Assembly: GCF_001190925.1 (NCBI RefSeq)
Contig: NZ_CP011072.1
Coordinates: 4,154,001-4,218,000, forward strand
From: Azoarcus sp. CIB
Lineage (GTDB): Bacteria > Pseudomonadota > Gammaproteobacteria > Burkholderiales > Rhodocyclaceae
Direction: 5' to 3'
Length of the DNA: 64,000 nt
Positions within the stretch are counted from its first letter, which is position 1. Every line of letters starts with the position of its first letter. Made by a program: the position numbers and the translations under genes. Of this stretch, positions 19,346 through 29,833 are shown piece after piece. The notes beneath the pieces were generated by a model. That model was not told where the DNA came from. It saw only the letters and a list, made by a program, of their open reading frames with translations, and did not search any database.

Positions 19346-20487
19346 AGCAGAACAAACTGATTTTCGCCCTTACTACCGCCGGCCTCGCTGCGAGCCTCGC
19401 CGCCGGAGCCGTCCACGCCAAGGACGTCGTCGTGCGCATCGGCCACGCCGGCCCGCTGACCGGCCCGGCCGCCGCCTTCGGCAAGGACGGTGAAAACGGC
19501 GCGCGCCTCGCGATCGAGGATGCCAACGCGAAGGGCATCAAGATCGGCGGTGACACGGTCAAGTTCGAGCTCGTCAGCGAGGACGACCAGGCCGACCCGC
19601 GCACCGCGACCACCGTCGCGCAGCGCCTGACCGATTCCGGCGTGAAGGGCGTGGTCGGCCACGTCACCTCCGGCGCCTCGATCCCCGCATCGCGCATCTA
19701 CGAGCAGGCCGGCATCCCGGTGATCACCCCGTCCTCGACCAGCCCCAAGCTGACCCAGCAGGGCTACAAGATGACCTTCCGCGTCATCGCCAACGACCTG
19801 CAGCAGGGCAATGCGCTCGGCAAGTACGCGGTCGATCAGTTGAAGGCGAAGAAGATCGCCGTGATCGATGACCGAACCGCCTACGGCCAGGGCCTCGCCG
19901 ACGCCTTCGCGAACTCGGTGAAGACCTCCGGTGGCCAGATCGCCGGCCGCGAATTCACCAACGACAAGGCGACCGACTTCATGGCGATCCTCACCAAGAT
20001 CAAGGCCATGAACCCCGACGCCGTGTTCTACGGCGGCATGGACGCCCAGGCCGCTCCGCTCGCGCGCCAGATGAAGCAGCTCGGCATGACGGCCAAGCTG
20101 CTGACCGGCGACGGCGGCTGCACCGGCGAGATGATCAAGATGGCCGGCGACGCGCTGTCGGCGACCACCTTCTGCACCCAGGCCGGCATCCCGCTCGACA
20201 AGATGCCCGGCGGCGCGGCCTTCCGCACCCAGTTCAAGCAGCGTTACGGCAACGACATCCACGTCTATGCCCCCTACGCCTACGACGCGATGATGTCCGT
20301 CATCGAGGCGATGAAGACGGCCAACTCGGTCGAGCCGGCCAAGTACCAGCCCGCGCTGCGCAGCCTCGCCTACCAGGGCGTCACCGGCCCGGTCGCGTTC
20401 GACGACAAGGGCGACATCAAGGGCGGTTCGATCACCGTCTATAACTTCGACGCCGGCAAGTGGGCGCCGCTGCAGACCATCCAGTAA
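19342..20487 (+). CDS. livK: Branched-chain amino-acid ABC transporter, periplasmic binding protein
   Basis: The 381-residue type-1 periplasmic binding protein starts at the ATG at 19342 behind a strong AAGGAGGAG site. A signal peptide is clear: MKQNK, a hydrophobic core, and a cut after AGAVHA near residue 24. The mature part begins KDVVVRIGHAGPLTGPAAAFGKDGENG, the standard Liv-type ligand region, and contains the conserved GHVTSGASIPASRIYEQAGIP and YAPYAYDAM segments. It delivers substrate to the LivHM permease with LivGF ATPases, encoded directly downstream. The likely ligands are branched-chain amino acids, but nearby aromatic keto-acid catabolism leaves aromatic amino acids possible. Confidence 0.93.
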   Translation: MKQNKLIFALTTAGLAASLAAGAVHAKDVVVRIGHAGPLTGPAAAFGKDGENGARLAIEDANAKGIKIGGDTVKFELVSEDDQADPRTATTVAQRLTDSGVKGVVGHVTSGASIPASRIYEQAGIPVITPSSTSPKLTQQGYKMTFRVIANDLQQGNALGKYAVDQLKAKKIAVIDDRTAYGQGLADAFANSVKTSGGQIAGREFTNDKATDFMAILTKIKAMNPDAVFYGGMDAQAAPLARQMKQLGMTAKLLTGDGGCTGEMIKMAGDALSATTFCTQAGIPLDKMPGGAAFRTQFKQRYGNDIHVYAPYAYDAMMSVIEAMKTANSVEPAKYQPALRSLAYQGVTGPVAFDDKGDIKGGSITVYNFDAGKWAPLQTIQ

Positions 20488-20559
20488 CAGTTCTCCTCGC
20501 GCCGGCCGGCAGTTCCGCGGTCGGCGCACCTCTTCCCCAGATCACGACGCTCGCCCTGC

Positions 20560-20577
20560 GTCCGCCCACGCGCGGAC
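20560..20577 (+). other. Hairpin between livK and livH
   Basis: A perfect stem GTCCGC-CCACGC-GCGGAC lies in the 162-bp gap between livK and livH. It has no U-tract. Stable stems here often protect the mRNA of the binding protein, so that it is made in excess of the permease (general knowledge). That role is inferred. Confidence 0.35.
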
Positions 20578-20649
20578 ACAGCGGCAGCGCTCGTCCGGCA
20601 ATCCGGCGGCGTCCGCCGTCGAGGTGTGCGCAACACCAAGGGTGAATCG

Positions 20650-21582
20650 ATGGAAACCTTCCTGCAACAAACACTGAATGGCCTGGTGTCGGGCAGCATC
20701 TATGCGCTCGTCGCCCTCGGCTACACCATGGTCTATGGCATTCTGGGCCTGATCAATTTCGCCCATGGCGACCTGTTGATGGTCGGTGCGCTGGTCGCAC
20801 TGCAGACCGTCTCCCTGCTCAACGCCGCGGTCCCCGGCCTGCATCCGGCAATCCTGCTGATCGCCGGCATGGCCGTCGCCGTACCGGTGTGCATGGCCGT
20901 CGGCTACCTGATCGAGCGCATCGGCTATCGCCGCCTGCGCAACGCCCCCCGCCTCGCTCCGCTGATCACCGCGATCGGCGTGTCCTTCCTGCTGCAGACG
21001 CTGGCGATGATCATCTGGGGCCGCGAGTTCCACGTCTTCCCGCAGCTGGTGTCGACGACCCCGATGGAGCCGATGGCGGGCGTCGTCGTGTCGCCGCTGC
21101 AGATCTTCACCATCGTCGTCGCCTTTGCGCTGATGGGCGGGCTGATGCTGCTGGTGAACAAGAGCCGCCTCGGCCGCGCGATGCGCGCCACCGCCGAGAA
21201 CCACCGCGTCGCCGGCCTGATGGGCATCAACGCCAATGGCGTGATCGCCGCCACCTTCATCATCGGCTCGGGCCTCGCCGCGCTCGCCGGCGTGCTGTTC
21301 GCGTCGAACTACGCGATCGCGCACTACGCGATGGGCTTCACGCCGGGGCTGAAGGCCTTCACCGCGGCGGTGCTCGGCGGCATCGGCAACCTGCCGGGCG
21401 CGATGGTCGGCGGTCTGGTGCTGGGCCTCGTCGAAAGCTTCGGCGCCGGCTACATCGAGCACCTGACCTTCGGCTTCCTCAACTCGAGCTACCAGGACAT
21501 CTTCGCCTTCGTGATCCTCGGCGCCGTCCTGATCTTCCGCCCGTCCGGCCTGCTCGGCGAACGCGTCGCCGACCGCGCCTGA
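20650..21582 (+). CDS. livH: Branched-chain amino-acid ABC transporter permease LivH
   Basis: The 310-residue inner-membrane permease starts at the ATG at 20650 (METFLQQ). It has about eight hydrophobic helices, and the family start GLVSGSIYALVALGYTMVYGILGLINFAHGD is visible near residues 12-42. The cytoplasmic coupling loop region NKSRLGRAMRATAENHRVAGLMGIN matches the LivH/LivM EAA-like motif. It is the first of four tightly spaced permease and ATPase genes. LivM begins 20 bp after its stop, showing a common transcript. Confidence 0.94.
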   Translation: METFLQQTLNGLVSGSIYALVALGYTMVYGILGLINFAHGDLLMVGALVALQTVSLLNAAVPGLHPAILLIAGMAVAVPVCMAVGYLIERIGYRRLRNAPRLAPLITAIGVSFLLQTLAMIIWGREFHVFPQLVSTTPMEPMAGVVVSPLQIFTIVVAFALMGGLMLLVNKSRLGRAMRATAENHRVAGLMGINANGVIAATFIIGSGLAALAGVLFASNYAIAHYAMGFTPGLKAFTAAVLGGIGNLPGAMVGGLVLGLVESFGAGYIEHLTFGFLNSSYQDIFAFVILGAVLIFRPSGLLGERVADRA

Positions 21583-21601
21583 CCTGCACAGGAAAGCATC
21601 C

Positions 21602-22686
21602 ATGACCACCACTTCTTCGACCCTCACGCTGCCGGCGGGCTTCGCGCTCGACCGCCGCGTGCAGCGCCCGCTCGTCATCCTGCTAGCACTCGCGGCGCCG
21701 CTCATCGCCCTCGCCATGGGCAAGAGTTGGGTGCGCGTGCTCGACTTCGCGCTGCTGTACGTACTGCTCGCGATCGGCCTCAACCTCGTCGTCGGCTTCG
21801 CCGGCCTGCTCGACCTCGGCTACATCGCGTTCTACGCCGTCGGCGCCTACACCTGGGCCTTCCTCGCGTCGCCCCACTTCGGCATCCACCTGCCGTTCTG
21901 GATCGTGCTGCCGCTGGGCGCGGCCTTCGCGGCGCTCGCAGGCATCGCGCTGGGCTTCCCGACCTTGCGATTGCGCGGTGACTACCTCGCGATCGTGACG
22001 CTGGGCTTCGGCGAGATCATCCGCATCTTCATGAACAACCTGAACCAGCCGATCAACATCACCAACGGCCCGCAGGGCATCGACTCGATCGACCCGCTGA
22101 CCATCGCCGGGCTCGACCTGTCGCGCGACCTCGACCTGTTCGGCTTCCAGATCTCGTCGCTGCTGCTGTACTACTACGCCTTCCTCGCCTGCGTGGTGTT
22201 CGCGATCATCCTCGTGCGTCGGCTGCAGATTTCGCGCATCGGCCGCGCCTGGGCGGCGATCCGCGACGACGAGCTGGCCGCCAAGGCAATCGGCATCGAC
22301 ACGCGCATGATGAAGCTGCTGGCCTTCGCGCTCGGCGCGACCTTCGGCGGCGTGTCAGGGGGGCTCTTCGCGGCCTTCCAGGGCTTCGTCAGCCCGGAGA
22401 GCTTCAGCCTGATGGAGTCGATCGTCGTGCTGACGATGATCGTGCTCGGTGGCATGGGCAACCTCGCCGGCGTCATCGTCGGGGCGATCCTGCTCACCGC
22501 GTTGCCGGAAGTCCTGCGCCACTTCGCGGTGCCGATGCAGATGGCGCTGTTCGGCAAGACCCTGCTCGACCCCGAAGTGCTGCGCATGCTGCTGCTGTCG
22601 CTGGCGATGATCGTGATGATGCTCGTCCGCCCCGCCGGCCTGCTCCCCGCCCGTACCCGCTATGCCCACCGTGACCGGAGGAACGC

Positions 22687-22690
<4 letters not shown>
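21602..22690 (+). CDS. livM: Branched-chain amino-acid ABC transporter permease LivM
   Basis: The 362-residue permease has about ten membrane segments. The signature LLYVLLAIGLNLVVGFAGLLDLGYIAFYAVGAY lies near residues 56-88. The later coupling segment RIGRAWAAIRDDELAAKAIGID is the LivM cytoplasmic loop that contacts the ATPases. It pairs with LivH to form the channel. Its stop overlaps the livG start (ATGA), so translation of the two is coupled. Confidence 0.94.
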
Positions 22691-23446
<756 letters not shown>

Positions 23447-23457
<11 letters not shown>

Positions 23458-24202
23458 AAATTCCACCGCTCCGATCCTCGAAGTCCGCGGCCTCAAGGTC
23501 GCCTACGGCGGCATTCAGGCCGTCAAGGGCATCGACCTGCAGGTGCGCAAGGGCGAGCTGGTATCGCTGATCGGCGCCAACGGCGCCGGCAAGACGACCA
23601 CGCTCAACACGCTGGCCGGCGTCGTGCCGCATAACGGCGGCGAGATCCTCTACGCCGGTGAGCAAATCGGCAAACTGCCCTCGCACCTGCGCCTGCGCAA
23701 GGGCCTCGCGCTCGTGCCGGAAGGCCGCGGCATCTTCACGCGGCTCACCGTCGCGGAAAACCTGCAGACCGGCGCCTACACGCGCCGCGACACGGACGGC
23801 ATCGCCGCCGACATGGAGAAGGTTTTCGCGCTGCTCCCGCGCGTGAAGGAACGCCTCAACCAGGTCGCCGGCACGCTGTCCGGCGGCGAGCAGCAGATGG
23901 TCGCCATCGGCCGCGCGCTGCTGTCGCGCCCGCAGTTGCTGCTGCTCGACGAACCGTCGATGGGCCTCGCGCCACTGGTGGTCGAGAAAATCTTCGAGGT
24001 GATCCACTCCATCACGCGCGAAGGCATGGGCGTGCTGCTGGTCGAGCAGAACGCCAACCTCGCGCTCGAAGTGTCCGAACGCGCCTACGTGATGGAGGGC
24101 GGCCTCGTCACGCTGGAAGGCACCGGCAAGGCGCTGCTCGACGACCCGAAGGTGCGCAGCGCCTATCTGGGCGAAGACATCGAGGAGCTGGCCGCGGCCT
24201 GA
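23447..24202 (+). CDS. livF: Branched-chain amino-acid ABC transporter ATP-binding protein LivF
   Basis: The 251-residue ATPase starts at a GTG (23447) that overlaps the end of livG by 11 bp and is preceded by GGGAGG inside livG. Walker A is GANGAGKTT (about 42-50), the signature LSGGEQQMVAIGRAL, and Walker B LLLLDEPSMGLAP followed by the LivF-typical LVEQNANLAL. The operon ends here. The gap to the convergent Lrp-type gene is 35 bp and contains no strong terminator. Confidence 0.94.
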
Positions 24203-24237
24203 GTCGGTCCACCGTCACGCCGACGGCGTTGCCCGCC

Positions 24238-24696
24238 CTACAGCGGCAGCGCCGTCTCGTTCTTGATCTCGCGCAGCGCGACGCTCGAATTCGTGACGTC
24301 GACTTCCGGGATCTTCAGCAGGAAGTTGTGCATGAAGGACGACAGTGCTTCGAGGTTGGGCAGGTAGAGTTTCAGCAGGCAGTCCGTCTCGCCGAGCAAC
24401 TCGTAGCACTCGATGACCTCGTCGCAGCCCTTCACCGCCTGCTCGAAACGGTCGAGCACTTCGGCGCTATGCTTCTTGAGCTTGACGCGCACCCACACGC
24501 AGGTCTCGAGGCCGAGCTTCTTGCGGTCGAGCAGCGCGACGTAGCCGCGGATCAGGCCTGCCTCTTCCAGCTCGCGCACCCGCCGCCAGCACGGCGACGA
24601 CGACAGTCCCACCTTCTCGGCGAGATTCTGCGTACTGATCGTCGAGTCCTTTTGCAGCAACGCGAGGATGCGCCGCTGTACCGGATCGAGTTTCAT
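24238..24696 (-). CDS. Lrp/AsnC-family transcriptional regulator
   Basis: The 152-residue protein has an N-terminal AsnC-type helix-turn-helix (about 4-60, MKLDPVQRRILALLQKDS, then STQNLAEKVGLSSSPCWRRV) and a C-terminal RAM ligand-binding domain (about 68-145, including VIECYELLGETDCLLKLY). Members bind amino acids and control their uptake or breakdown. Its position convergent with livKHMGF, near the amino-acid dehydrogenase and indolepyruvate oxidoreductase, makes those genes plausible targets (inference). It is monocistronic. I see no distinctive operator in front of it. Confidence 0.9.
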   Translation of the reverse strand: MKLDPVQRRILALLQKDSTISTQNLAEKVGLSSSPCWRRVRELEEAGLIRGYVALLDRKKLGLETCVWVRVKLKKHSAEVLDRFEQAVKGCDEVIECYELLGETDCLLKLYLPNLEALSSFMHNFLLKIPEVDVTNSSVALREIKNETALPL

Positions 24697-24809
24697 GTCT
24701 CCCCTCTTGTTGTCGTGACGGGCGAACGGGCGCCCGTGGCGGCGCGCCGGCCGGATGCCCGGCAGCGCGACGCCGGGGCCTATGCGTGGCCCCTTGCCGT
24801 ATTACGCGA

Positions 24810-25154
24810 TCAGAGAACCTTCAGCAGCTCGACTTCGAACACCAGGGTCGCGTTCGGGGGAATCACGCCGCCCGCGCCGCGCGCGCCGTAGCCCAGCTCG
24901 GGGGGAATCGTCAGCTTGCGCTTGCCGCCTTCCTGCATACCCTGCACGCCCTCGTCCCAGCCGCGGATCACGTGGCCGGCACCCAACGGGAAGTCGAAGG
25001 GGTCGTTGCGATCCTTGCTCGAATCGAACTTCTTGCCGTCGGTCAGCCAGCCGGTGTAATGCACCGACACGCGCTTGCCCGCAGCGGCGGTGACACCGCT
25101 GCCGACTTCCAGTTCCTCGATGACGAGGCCGCTGGCGGTGGTGGTTTGGGACAT
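24810..25154 (-). CDS. FKBP-type peptidyl-prolyl cis-trans isomerase
   Basis: The 114-residue protein is a single FKBP domain without a signal peptide, so it is cytoplasmic. Conserved pocket residues are present: [51 protein letters not shown] and the C-terminal FEVELL. It accelerates proline isomerisation in protein folding. A TAGAAT box lies 31-36 bp before the start, overlapping the msrA stop, so it may have its own promoter although it follows msrA closely on the same strand. Confidence 0.94.
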   Translation of the reverse strand: MSQTTTASGLVIEELEVGSGVTAAAGKRVSVHYTGWLTDGKKFDSSKDRNDPFDFPLGAGHVIRGWDEGVQGMQEGGKRKLTIPPELGYGARGAGGVIPPNATLVFEVELLKVL

Positions 25155-25184
25155 CGAAACTCTCCTGCGCGGGTTAAAACCGCG

Positions 25185-25190
25185 ATTCTA
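25185..25190 (-). promoter_or_regulatory. Putative -10 box TAGAAT for the FKBP gene
   Basis: On the minus strand the sequence GGTTAGAATCGCGG overlaps the msrA stop codon. It is one of several TAGAAT-type boxes in this window that share the following CGCG. Confidence 0.4.
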
Positions 25191-25751
25191 ACCGCCCCGC
25201 CGGCGCCGGCTCGCGAACTTCTCGCGGAACTTCGCGATCTTCGGCGCGACGATGTACTGGCAGTAGGGCTGGTCGGTATTCTTCGCGTAGTAGTCGTGAT
25301 GGTCGTCCTCGGCCGGCCAGAAGGTACCCGCGCGCTCGATCTTGGTGACGATCGCGCTCGGGTACAACCGCGCCTCGCCCATGTGCTCGATGAGGTCCAG
25401 CGCCGTGTGCAGCTGCTCGTCGCTCGTCGCGAAGATCGCCGAGCGGTATTGCGTGCCGATGTCGTTGCCCTGGCGGTTGAGGCTGGTCGGATCGTGGATC
25501 ACGAAGAAGATCTCCAGCAGGTCGCGATAGCTCACGAGCGCCGGATCGAACACGATCTGCACGGCCTCCGCATGGCCGGTACCGCCATCGCATACCTGCC
25601 GGTAGGTCGGCGCATCGAGACGACCGCCGATGTAGCCGGAAGTCACCGACTCCACGCCGTCCACTTCCTTGAAGACGGCTTCCAGACACCAGAAACATCC
25701 CCCCGCCAGGATGGCGGTGTCGCGTGCTGCGGGTCCTTCAGTCTTCGTCAT
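25188..25751 (-). CDS. msrA: Peptide-methionine (S)-S-oxide reductase MsrA
   Basis: The 187-residue enzyme is counted from the ATG at 25751 (MTKTEGP), eight bases after a strong AAGGAGG. It reduces methionine-S-sulfoxide in oxidised proteins. The catalytic motif GGCFWCLEA lies near residue 17, with the downstream GYIGG, PTYRQVCDGGTGHAEAVQ and YYAKNTDQPYCQYI segments of the family. Resolving cysteines towards the C-terminus are limited to the QPYCQ region. It lies 57 bp after tamB and may be the last gene of the rpe-gph-trp-tamB string. Confidence 0.95.
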   Translation of the reverse strand: MTKTEGPAARDTAILAGGCFWCLEAVFKEVDGVESVTSGYIGGRLDAPTYRQVCDGGTGHAEAVQIVFDPALVSYRDLLEIFFVIHDPTSLNRQGNDIGTQYRSAIFATSDEQLHTALDLIEHMGEARLYPSAIVTKIERAGTFWPAEDDHHDYYAKNTDQPYCQYIVAPKIAKFREKFASRRRRGG

Positions 25752-25807
25752 GCATCCGCCTCCTTCGATCTCGCGACTATGACAGCATCGACGGGCCGCG
25801 ATTCCCG

Positions 25808-28800
25808 TCATTCGAACGAGATCGTGTAATAGATATCGGCCGCGTTGTCGCTCCCGCCGCGCGCCACCAGCGACACCCTGCGACTGAGCTGGTAAGTCAG
25901 CTTGACGAGGCTTTCGGCCCCGCCCAGGCTCTGCTCGAAGGACAGGACGAGGTCCGACGACAGACGCTTGCCCAGCGTCAGGACCTGCCCGCCGACGTTG
26001 TCGCCACCGCTTACGATGGTACCTTCTCCGACAACGCGGCTGGTGGCCGTTCGGGTGACACCGCCAACTTCTCCCTGCCCGATCGACAATTCATCGAAGC
26101 CGAGGCTGCGCGACAGCTGTTCGGTCATGCCGCCGCCCGACCCGCCCAACAGGGCTTGCGCCGCCGGCAGCAGCAAACCCATGTCCCCGCCGCCGCCCGC
26201 GCTCGGCGCACGCCCGAGCACGATCCACGACAGTTTCTCGGGGTCCGGCACGTTCGGCTCCGACACCAGCCGGATGCGCGGGCGCCGCGCGCTGCCAACG
26301 ATCTCGATGCCCGCCTCGACCGCCAGGCCCTTGCGCAACGCGACGACGTTCAGGCCGGGGTTGTCGGGCGCGCCCTGGAAGTTGATCCGCCCCCGCTCGA
26401 TCGCCAGCAACTGGCCATAGCCGCGGTAGGTCCCGCCGGCCGTCGCGATCGTGCCGATCGCGCTCGGCGGCACGCCATCGCGCAGGCGCAGGCGCAGCCC
26501 CCCGGTCAGGCGCGTATCCACACCCAGCGCCGACAGGTAGAAATGATCCCCCAGCGCCACCGCGACGTCGGCCGCGACACGCACCCCGCCGCCGCTGGTG
26601 CGCGGTTCGCGGCCGAGGATCACGACGTCGTCCGAGAGACTCGGCGCCGGCGTATCGGCCAGCTCGATGTAGCCGGCATCGGCGCTCAGGTTCGCCGCAA
26701 GGTCCACGTGCGTCCAGGTGCTGTTGGCCGCACCGACGCCGGACAGGATCAGCCAGCGGTCGCTGCGCTGCAGGATCGGCAGTCGCTCCGCGTCGAAGAC
26801 GAAATGGCCCTTGCCGCTGTCCAGCGCGATCTCGCCGCTCGCGCTGAGACGCCCCGGCGTGGCCGTGAGCCGCGCCACCGGGGGGCGGGAGTCGCGCGGA
26901 CGCACCCGGTTGGGCGATGCGAACTCGAGGCGTGCGAGCCGCAGGCGGTCGCGATCGAACTCCGCGAGCAGATCCCCGCCCGACAGGTGCAGCCCCTGAT
27001 CCACCAGCGCCAGCGACAGCTCGCGCCCCGTGATCGTGCCGCTCGCCCGCGGTGCGGCCGGCGTGCCGGCGAGCGCCAGGCTCGCACCGAGGCTGCCGCC
27101 GGTGACGACGTTCTCCTGCATCAGCCGACCGACCCAGGCCACCGACGGCATCGCCAGGTGTGCCGAGCCGAGCAGCGCCGCATCTGGAGCGAGACGCCAG
27201 CCGCCACCCGGCGTGCGCTCCGCCTGTGCGGTCGCGGCACCGGCCAGTTCACCCAGCTCGCTGCCGCGCGCCTCCAGCGCCAGCGCGAGGCGGTTGTCGT
27301 GGGCCCCGAGGCGCGCCTCCAGATGCTCCAGTCCCAGGCGCGCCGGGATCTCGCCGGTCACGGTGAGGTCGCCCGCCTCGCGGAACACGCGCGCCGAACC
27401 CTGCGCCACTTCGCCCAGCGTCAGGTTCCATTCCGCCCCGAGCACCAGCGGCCCCGGCCCGCGACGCGGACGTCCGTCCGGACGCGCCACCAGGCCGAAG
27501 GTGAGACCCGTCAGGGAACCGCGCGCGACGATGCGCTGCGGCGACCAGCTGGTTTCATCCAGGCGAATGCGCCCGCGTTCGCCGGCATCGAGCGCCGCCG
27601 CGCCCAGCAGCACGCGCTGAGGTCCAAGCTCCAGCGACGCAGACGCGGTCAGGCGCGTGGGCCAGCGCCCCCCCGTTTCCAGTGTCGCCAGACGTCCGCG
27701 CCAGGGGACGGTTCCGTCGGCCGTGCGCGCATCCGGCGCGTCGCCGGCGAGGCCGCCTTCCAGCCGCAGGCGCAGGCTGCCCCCCCCCAGACCGGTGGCG
27801 ACGACATCGACGGCATGCGCACGCCGGGTCCCGCCGATCCGCAGGCTCGCCTCCGTCACCCAGTCCGGCTCGTCGGCGGCGCGCCCACCGGTCGGCGGCG
27901 GCTGCGCGTCGCGGGCGACGGACTTGACCCCCCGCAGCCCCATCGCAAGCCGGACCTCGCCGTCCGCCCCTGCCGCGAGCGCCCCCTCGCCGTCGGCCGA
28001 CGCAATGCGGACGTCGCCCGGCAGGCGCAGCGCCTCGGCCGCGAACTTCACGCTGCCGGCCGGCTGAGCCGCGCCCCCGGAAAGGCTTCCCGCAAACGTC
28101 AGCCGGCCGCCGAGCCGCGCATCGAGCGCCGCGAGCGCCGGCGCGTCCACATCCACCTTCAGCACGTCCCGGGGTGCGCCCCAGGCACCGCGCGCGCGCA
28201 CGCGGTTGCCGGCGAGATCAACGTCCAGCTCCCCGTCGGCAAGGCGCGCCGCTTCCACGACCGCGCGCAGCTTGCCGCGCACGGGCTTGCCGCGCAATTG
28301 TCCCGGCTTCAGGTCGACGGCCGTCTCGTAACGGGCTACCTCGCCCAGCGTCGCGCCGAGGCGGAAATCCAGATTCAGCTTCGCCTCGGGGGCGTCGGCG
28401 ATGAAGATGCGGGGATCGAAGGACGACACGTCGCCGCTCGCGGCGAGGCTGCGCACCCCGGCCTCCCCCTGCGCGGTCACCACCGCCTGGGCACGCATGC
28501 GCATGTCCTTGACGCGCAAATCGAGCTCCGCGCTCTGGCGCTCGCGGTCGCCGTCGGCGTTCAGCCGGCCGACCAGCACCGAGGGCGGCAGACGTCCGTC
28601 CACGCGCTGCAGCTCGATACCCGCCAGCTGCAGCGTGGCGCTCAGGCGGCCGAGCGGGTCGGCCGCAGGGGGCGCCGCTGCTGCCGCGTCCGCACCCTCG
28701 GCCACTACCGCACCGCGCCCCCCCGGCCGCCACTCCACGGCGCCGGTAACCCGCCCCGCCCCCGCCATCTGCAGGACCAGGTCTTCGGCCCGCACCCGCT

Positions 28801-29821
28801 CGGGCGTCCAGAGCAGCCGTGCGGCAAGCTTCGTGAAGGGCAAGCCCTGCCGGTCGATCGCGTCGGGATGAAGATTCTCGATCGTTATCGGCCCCGACAA
28901 TCCCCAGCCCCCCTGCCCCTCGCCCTGCGCCGACAGGTCCGCCGCAATGCGCAGCGCCGCGCGCGGCGCGGAAGGCTCGAACACGGCCGGGTCGAGATCG
29001 CCCAGCGCGAGGCGCAGCCGGCGCAAGGGCACCGCCTCGAACGGAGATGCAAGCATCTCGCCGTCGCCGCTCAACCCCGCCCCTTCGGCCCCGATCCGCA
29101 GTTGCGGCGCAAGCAGATCGCCGGTCGCGACGAGCTGCAACCGGTATTCGTGCCCGTTGTTCGTCACGGTCAGCGCCGCGCTCGCAGACAGTGCGAACGG
29201 CGCGCGTCCATCGATCTCGCCGACAAACTCGGCCCGCCCGAAGGGCAGGGTCGCTGCAAGGGATTCGATGCGATGGCGGCCGCCGTCGCTGCGTGCGCGG
29301 GCCGCGAGGTCGGCGATTTCGAACACGGACCCGGCAGCGGCAAGTTCGCCGTCCGTCCATTCGTGCACCGCGAGCCGGCCGATGCCGAGCGATTGCGCCG
29401 CCAGGGAAACCGGCAGCACGAGGGATTCGGGCGGCGTCCGCTGCGGGAGTTCATCCTGCGGACGTGTGGCGATGTCGACCCGCTCGGCCGTGAGTTCGTC
29501 GATTGCGATGCCGCCATCGAACAAGGCGCCCGGACGCCAGGTCAGCGTAAGCCCTTCGACCCGCAGGCGCAGGTCTGGGCCGTCGATGCTCAGCACCCCG
29601 ATGCGCAGCGGTCCCGCAAGGCGACCAGCCGGGGAGTCCAGCGCCACCTGTCCGCCGCTCAGCACCCTCGCAAGGACGGCGGCCGCCCGCAGGCCGGATT
29701 CGGTCAGCACCAGCCACGCCGCCGCCAGTGCGACCAGCACCGGCAACGCGAGCGCCGCCAGCCACAGCCGCGCCGGCCGTCGGCGCGGGCGAACCGGTTT
29801 GGCGGGGACCGGCGACGTCAT
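25808..29821 (-). CDS. tamB: Translocation and assembly module protein TamB
   Basis: The 1337-residue protein has a cytoplasmic basic stretch (RPRRRPARL), one signal-anchor helix (about 18-42) and a very long periplasmic beta-rich region with repeating amphipathic strands. It ends in the DUF490/TamB domain (about 1000-1337) with the C-terminal strand IYYTISFE. TamB proteins span the periplasm and support outer-membrane protein insertion or phospholipid transfer (family knowledge). The usual partner gene tamA is absent here. Upstream, 12 bp away, is trpC, so tamB is probably read from the trp transcript. The ATG at 29821 (MTSPVPAKP) is the only start that includes the whole anchor. Confidence 0.9.
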   Translation of the reverse strand: MTSPVPAKPVRPRRRPARLWLAALALPVLVALAAAWLVLTESGLRAAAVLARVLSGGQVALDSPAGRLAGPLRIGVLSIDGPDLRLRVEGLTLTWRPGALFDGGIAIDELTAERVDIATRPQDELPQRTPPESLVLPVSLAAQSLGIGRLAVHEWTDGELAAAGSVFEIADLAARARSDGGRHRIESLAATLPFGRAEFVGEIDGRAPFALSASAALTVTNNGHEYRLQLVATGDLLAPQLRIGAEGAGLSGDGEMLASPFEAVPLRRLRLALGDLDPAVFEPSAPRAALRIAADLSAQGEGQGGWGLSGPITIENLHPDAIDRQGLPFTKLAARLLWTPERVRAEDLVLQMAGAGRVTGAVEWRPGGRGAVVAEGADAAAAAPPAADPLGRLSATLQLAGIELQRVDGRLPPSVLVGRLNADGDRERQSAELDLRVKDMRMRAQAVVTAQGEAGVRSLAASGDVSSFDPRIFIADAPEAKLNLDFRLGATLGEVARYETAVDLKPGQLRGKPVRGKLRAVVEAARLADGELDVDLAGNRVRARGAWGAPRDVLKVDVDAPALAALDARLGGRLTFAGSLSGGAAQPAGSVKFAAEALRLPGDVRIASADGEGALAAGADGEVRLAMGLRGVKSVARDAQPPPTGGRAADEPDWVTEASLRIGGTRRAHAVDVVATGLGGGSLRLRLEGGLAGDAPDARTADGTVPWRGRLATLETGGRWPTRLTASASLELGPQRVLLGAAALDAGERGRIRLDETSWSPQRIVARGSLTGLTFGLVARPDGRPRRGPGPLVLGAEWNLTLGEVAQGSARVFREAGDLTVTGEIPARLGLEHLEARLGAHDNRLALALEARGSELGELAGAATAQAERTPGGGWRLAPDAALLGSAHLAMPSVAWVGRLMQENVVTGGSLGASLALAGTPAAPRASGTITGRELSLALVDQGLHLSGGDLLAEFDRDRLRLARLEFASPNRVRPRDSRPPVARLTATPGRLSASGEIALDSGKGHFVFDAERLPILQRSDRWLILSGVGAANSTWTHVDLAANLSADAGYIELADTPAPSLSDDVVILGREPRTSGGGVRVAADVAVALGDHFYLSALGVDTRLTGGLRLRLRDGVPPSAIGTIATAGGTYRGYGQLLAIERGRINFQGAPDNPGLNVVALRKGLAVEAGIEIVGSARRPRIRLVSEPNVPDPEKLSWIVLGRAPSAGGGGDMGLLLPAAQALLGGSGGGMTEQLSRSLGFDELSIGQGEVGGVTRTATSRVVGEGTIVSGGDNVGGQVLTLGKRLSSDLVLSFEQSLGGAESLVKLTYQLSRRVSLVARGGSDNAADIYYTISFE

Positions 29822-29833
29822 GCGTCGCTCCGC

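Noticed and set aside
24206-24237. Small dyad between livF and the Lrp-type gene considered as a terminator
   Set aside because: The stem ACGCCG/CGGCGT leaves almost no loop and has no T-run.
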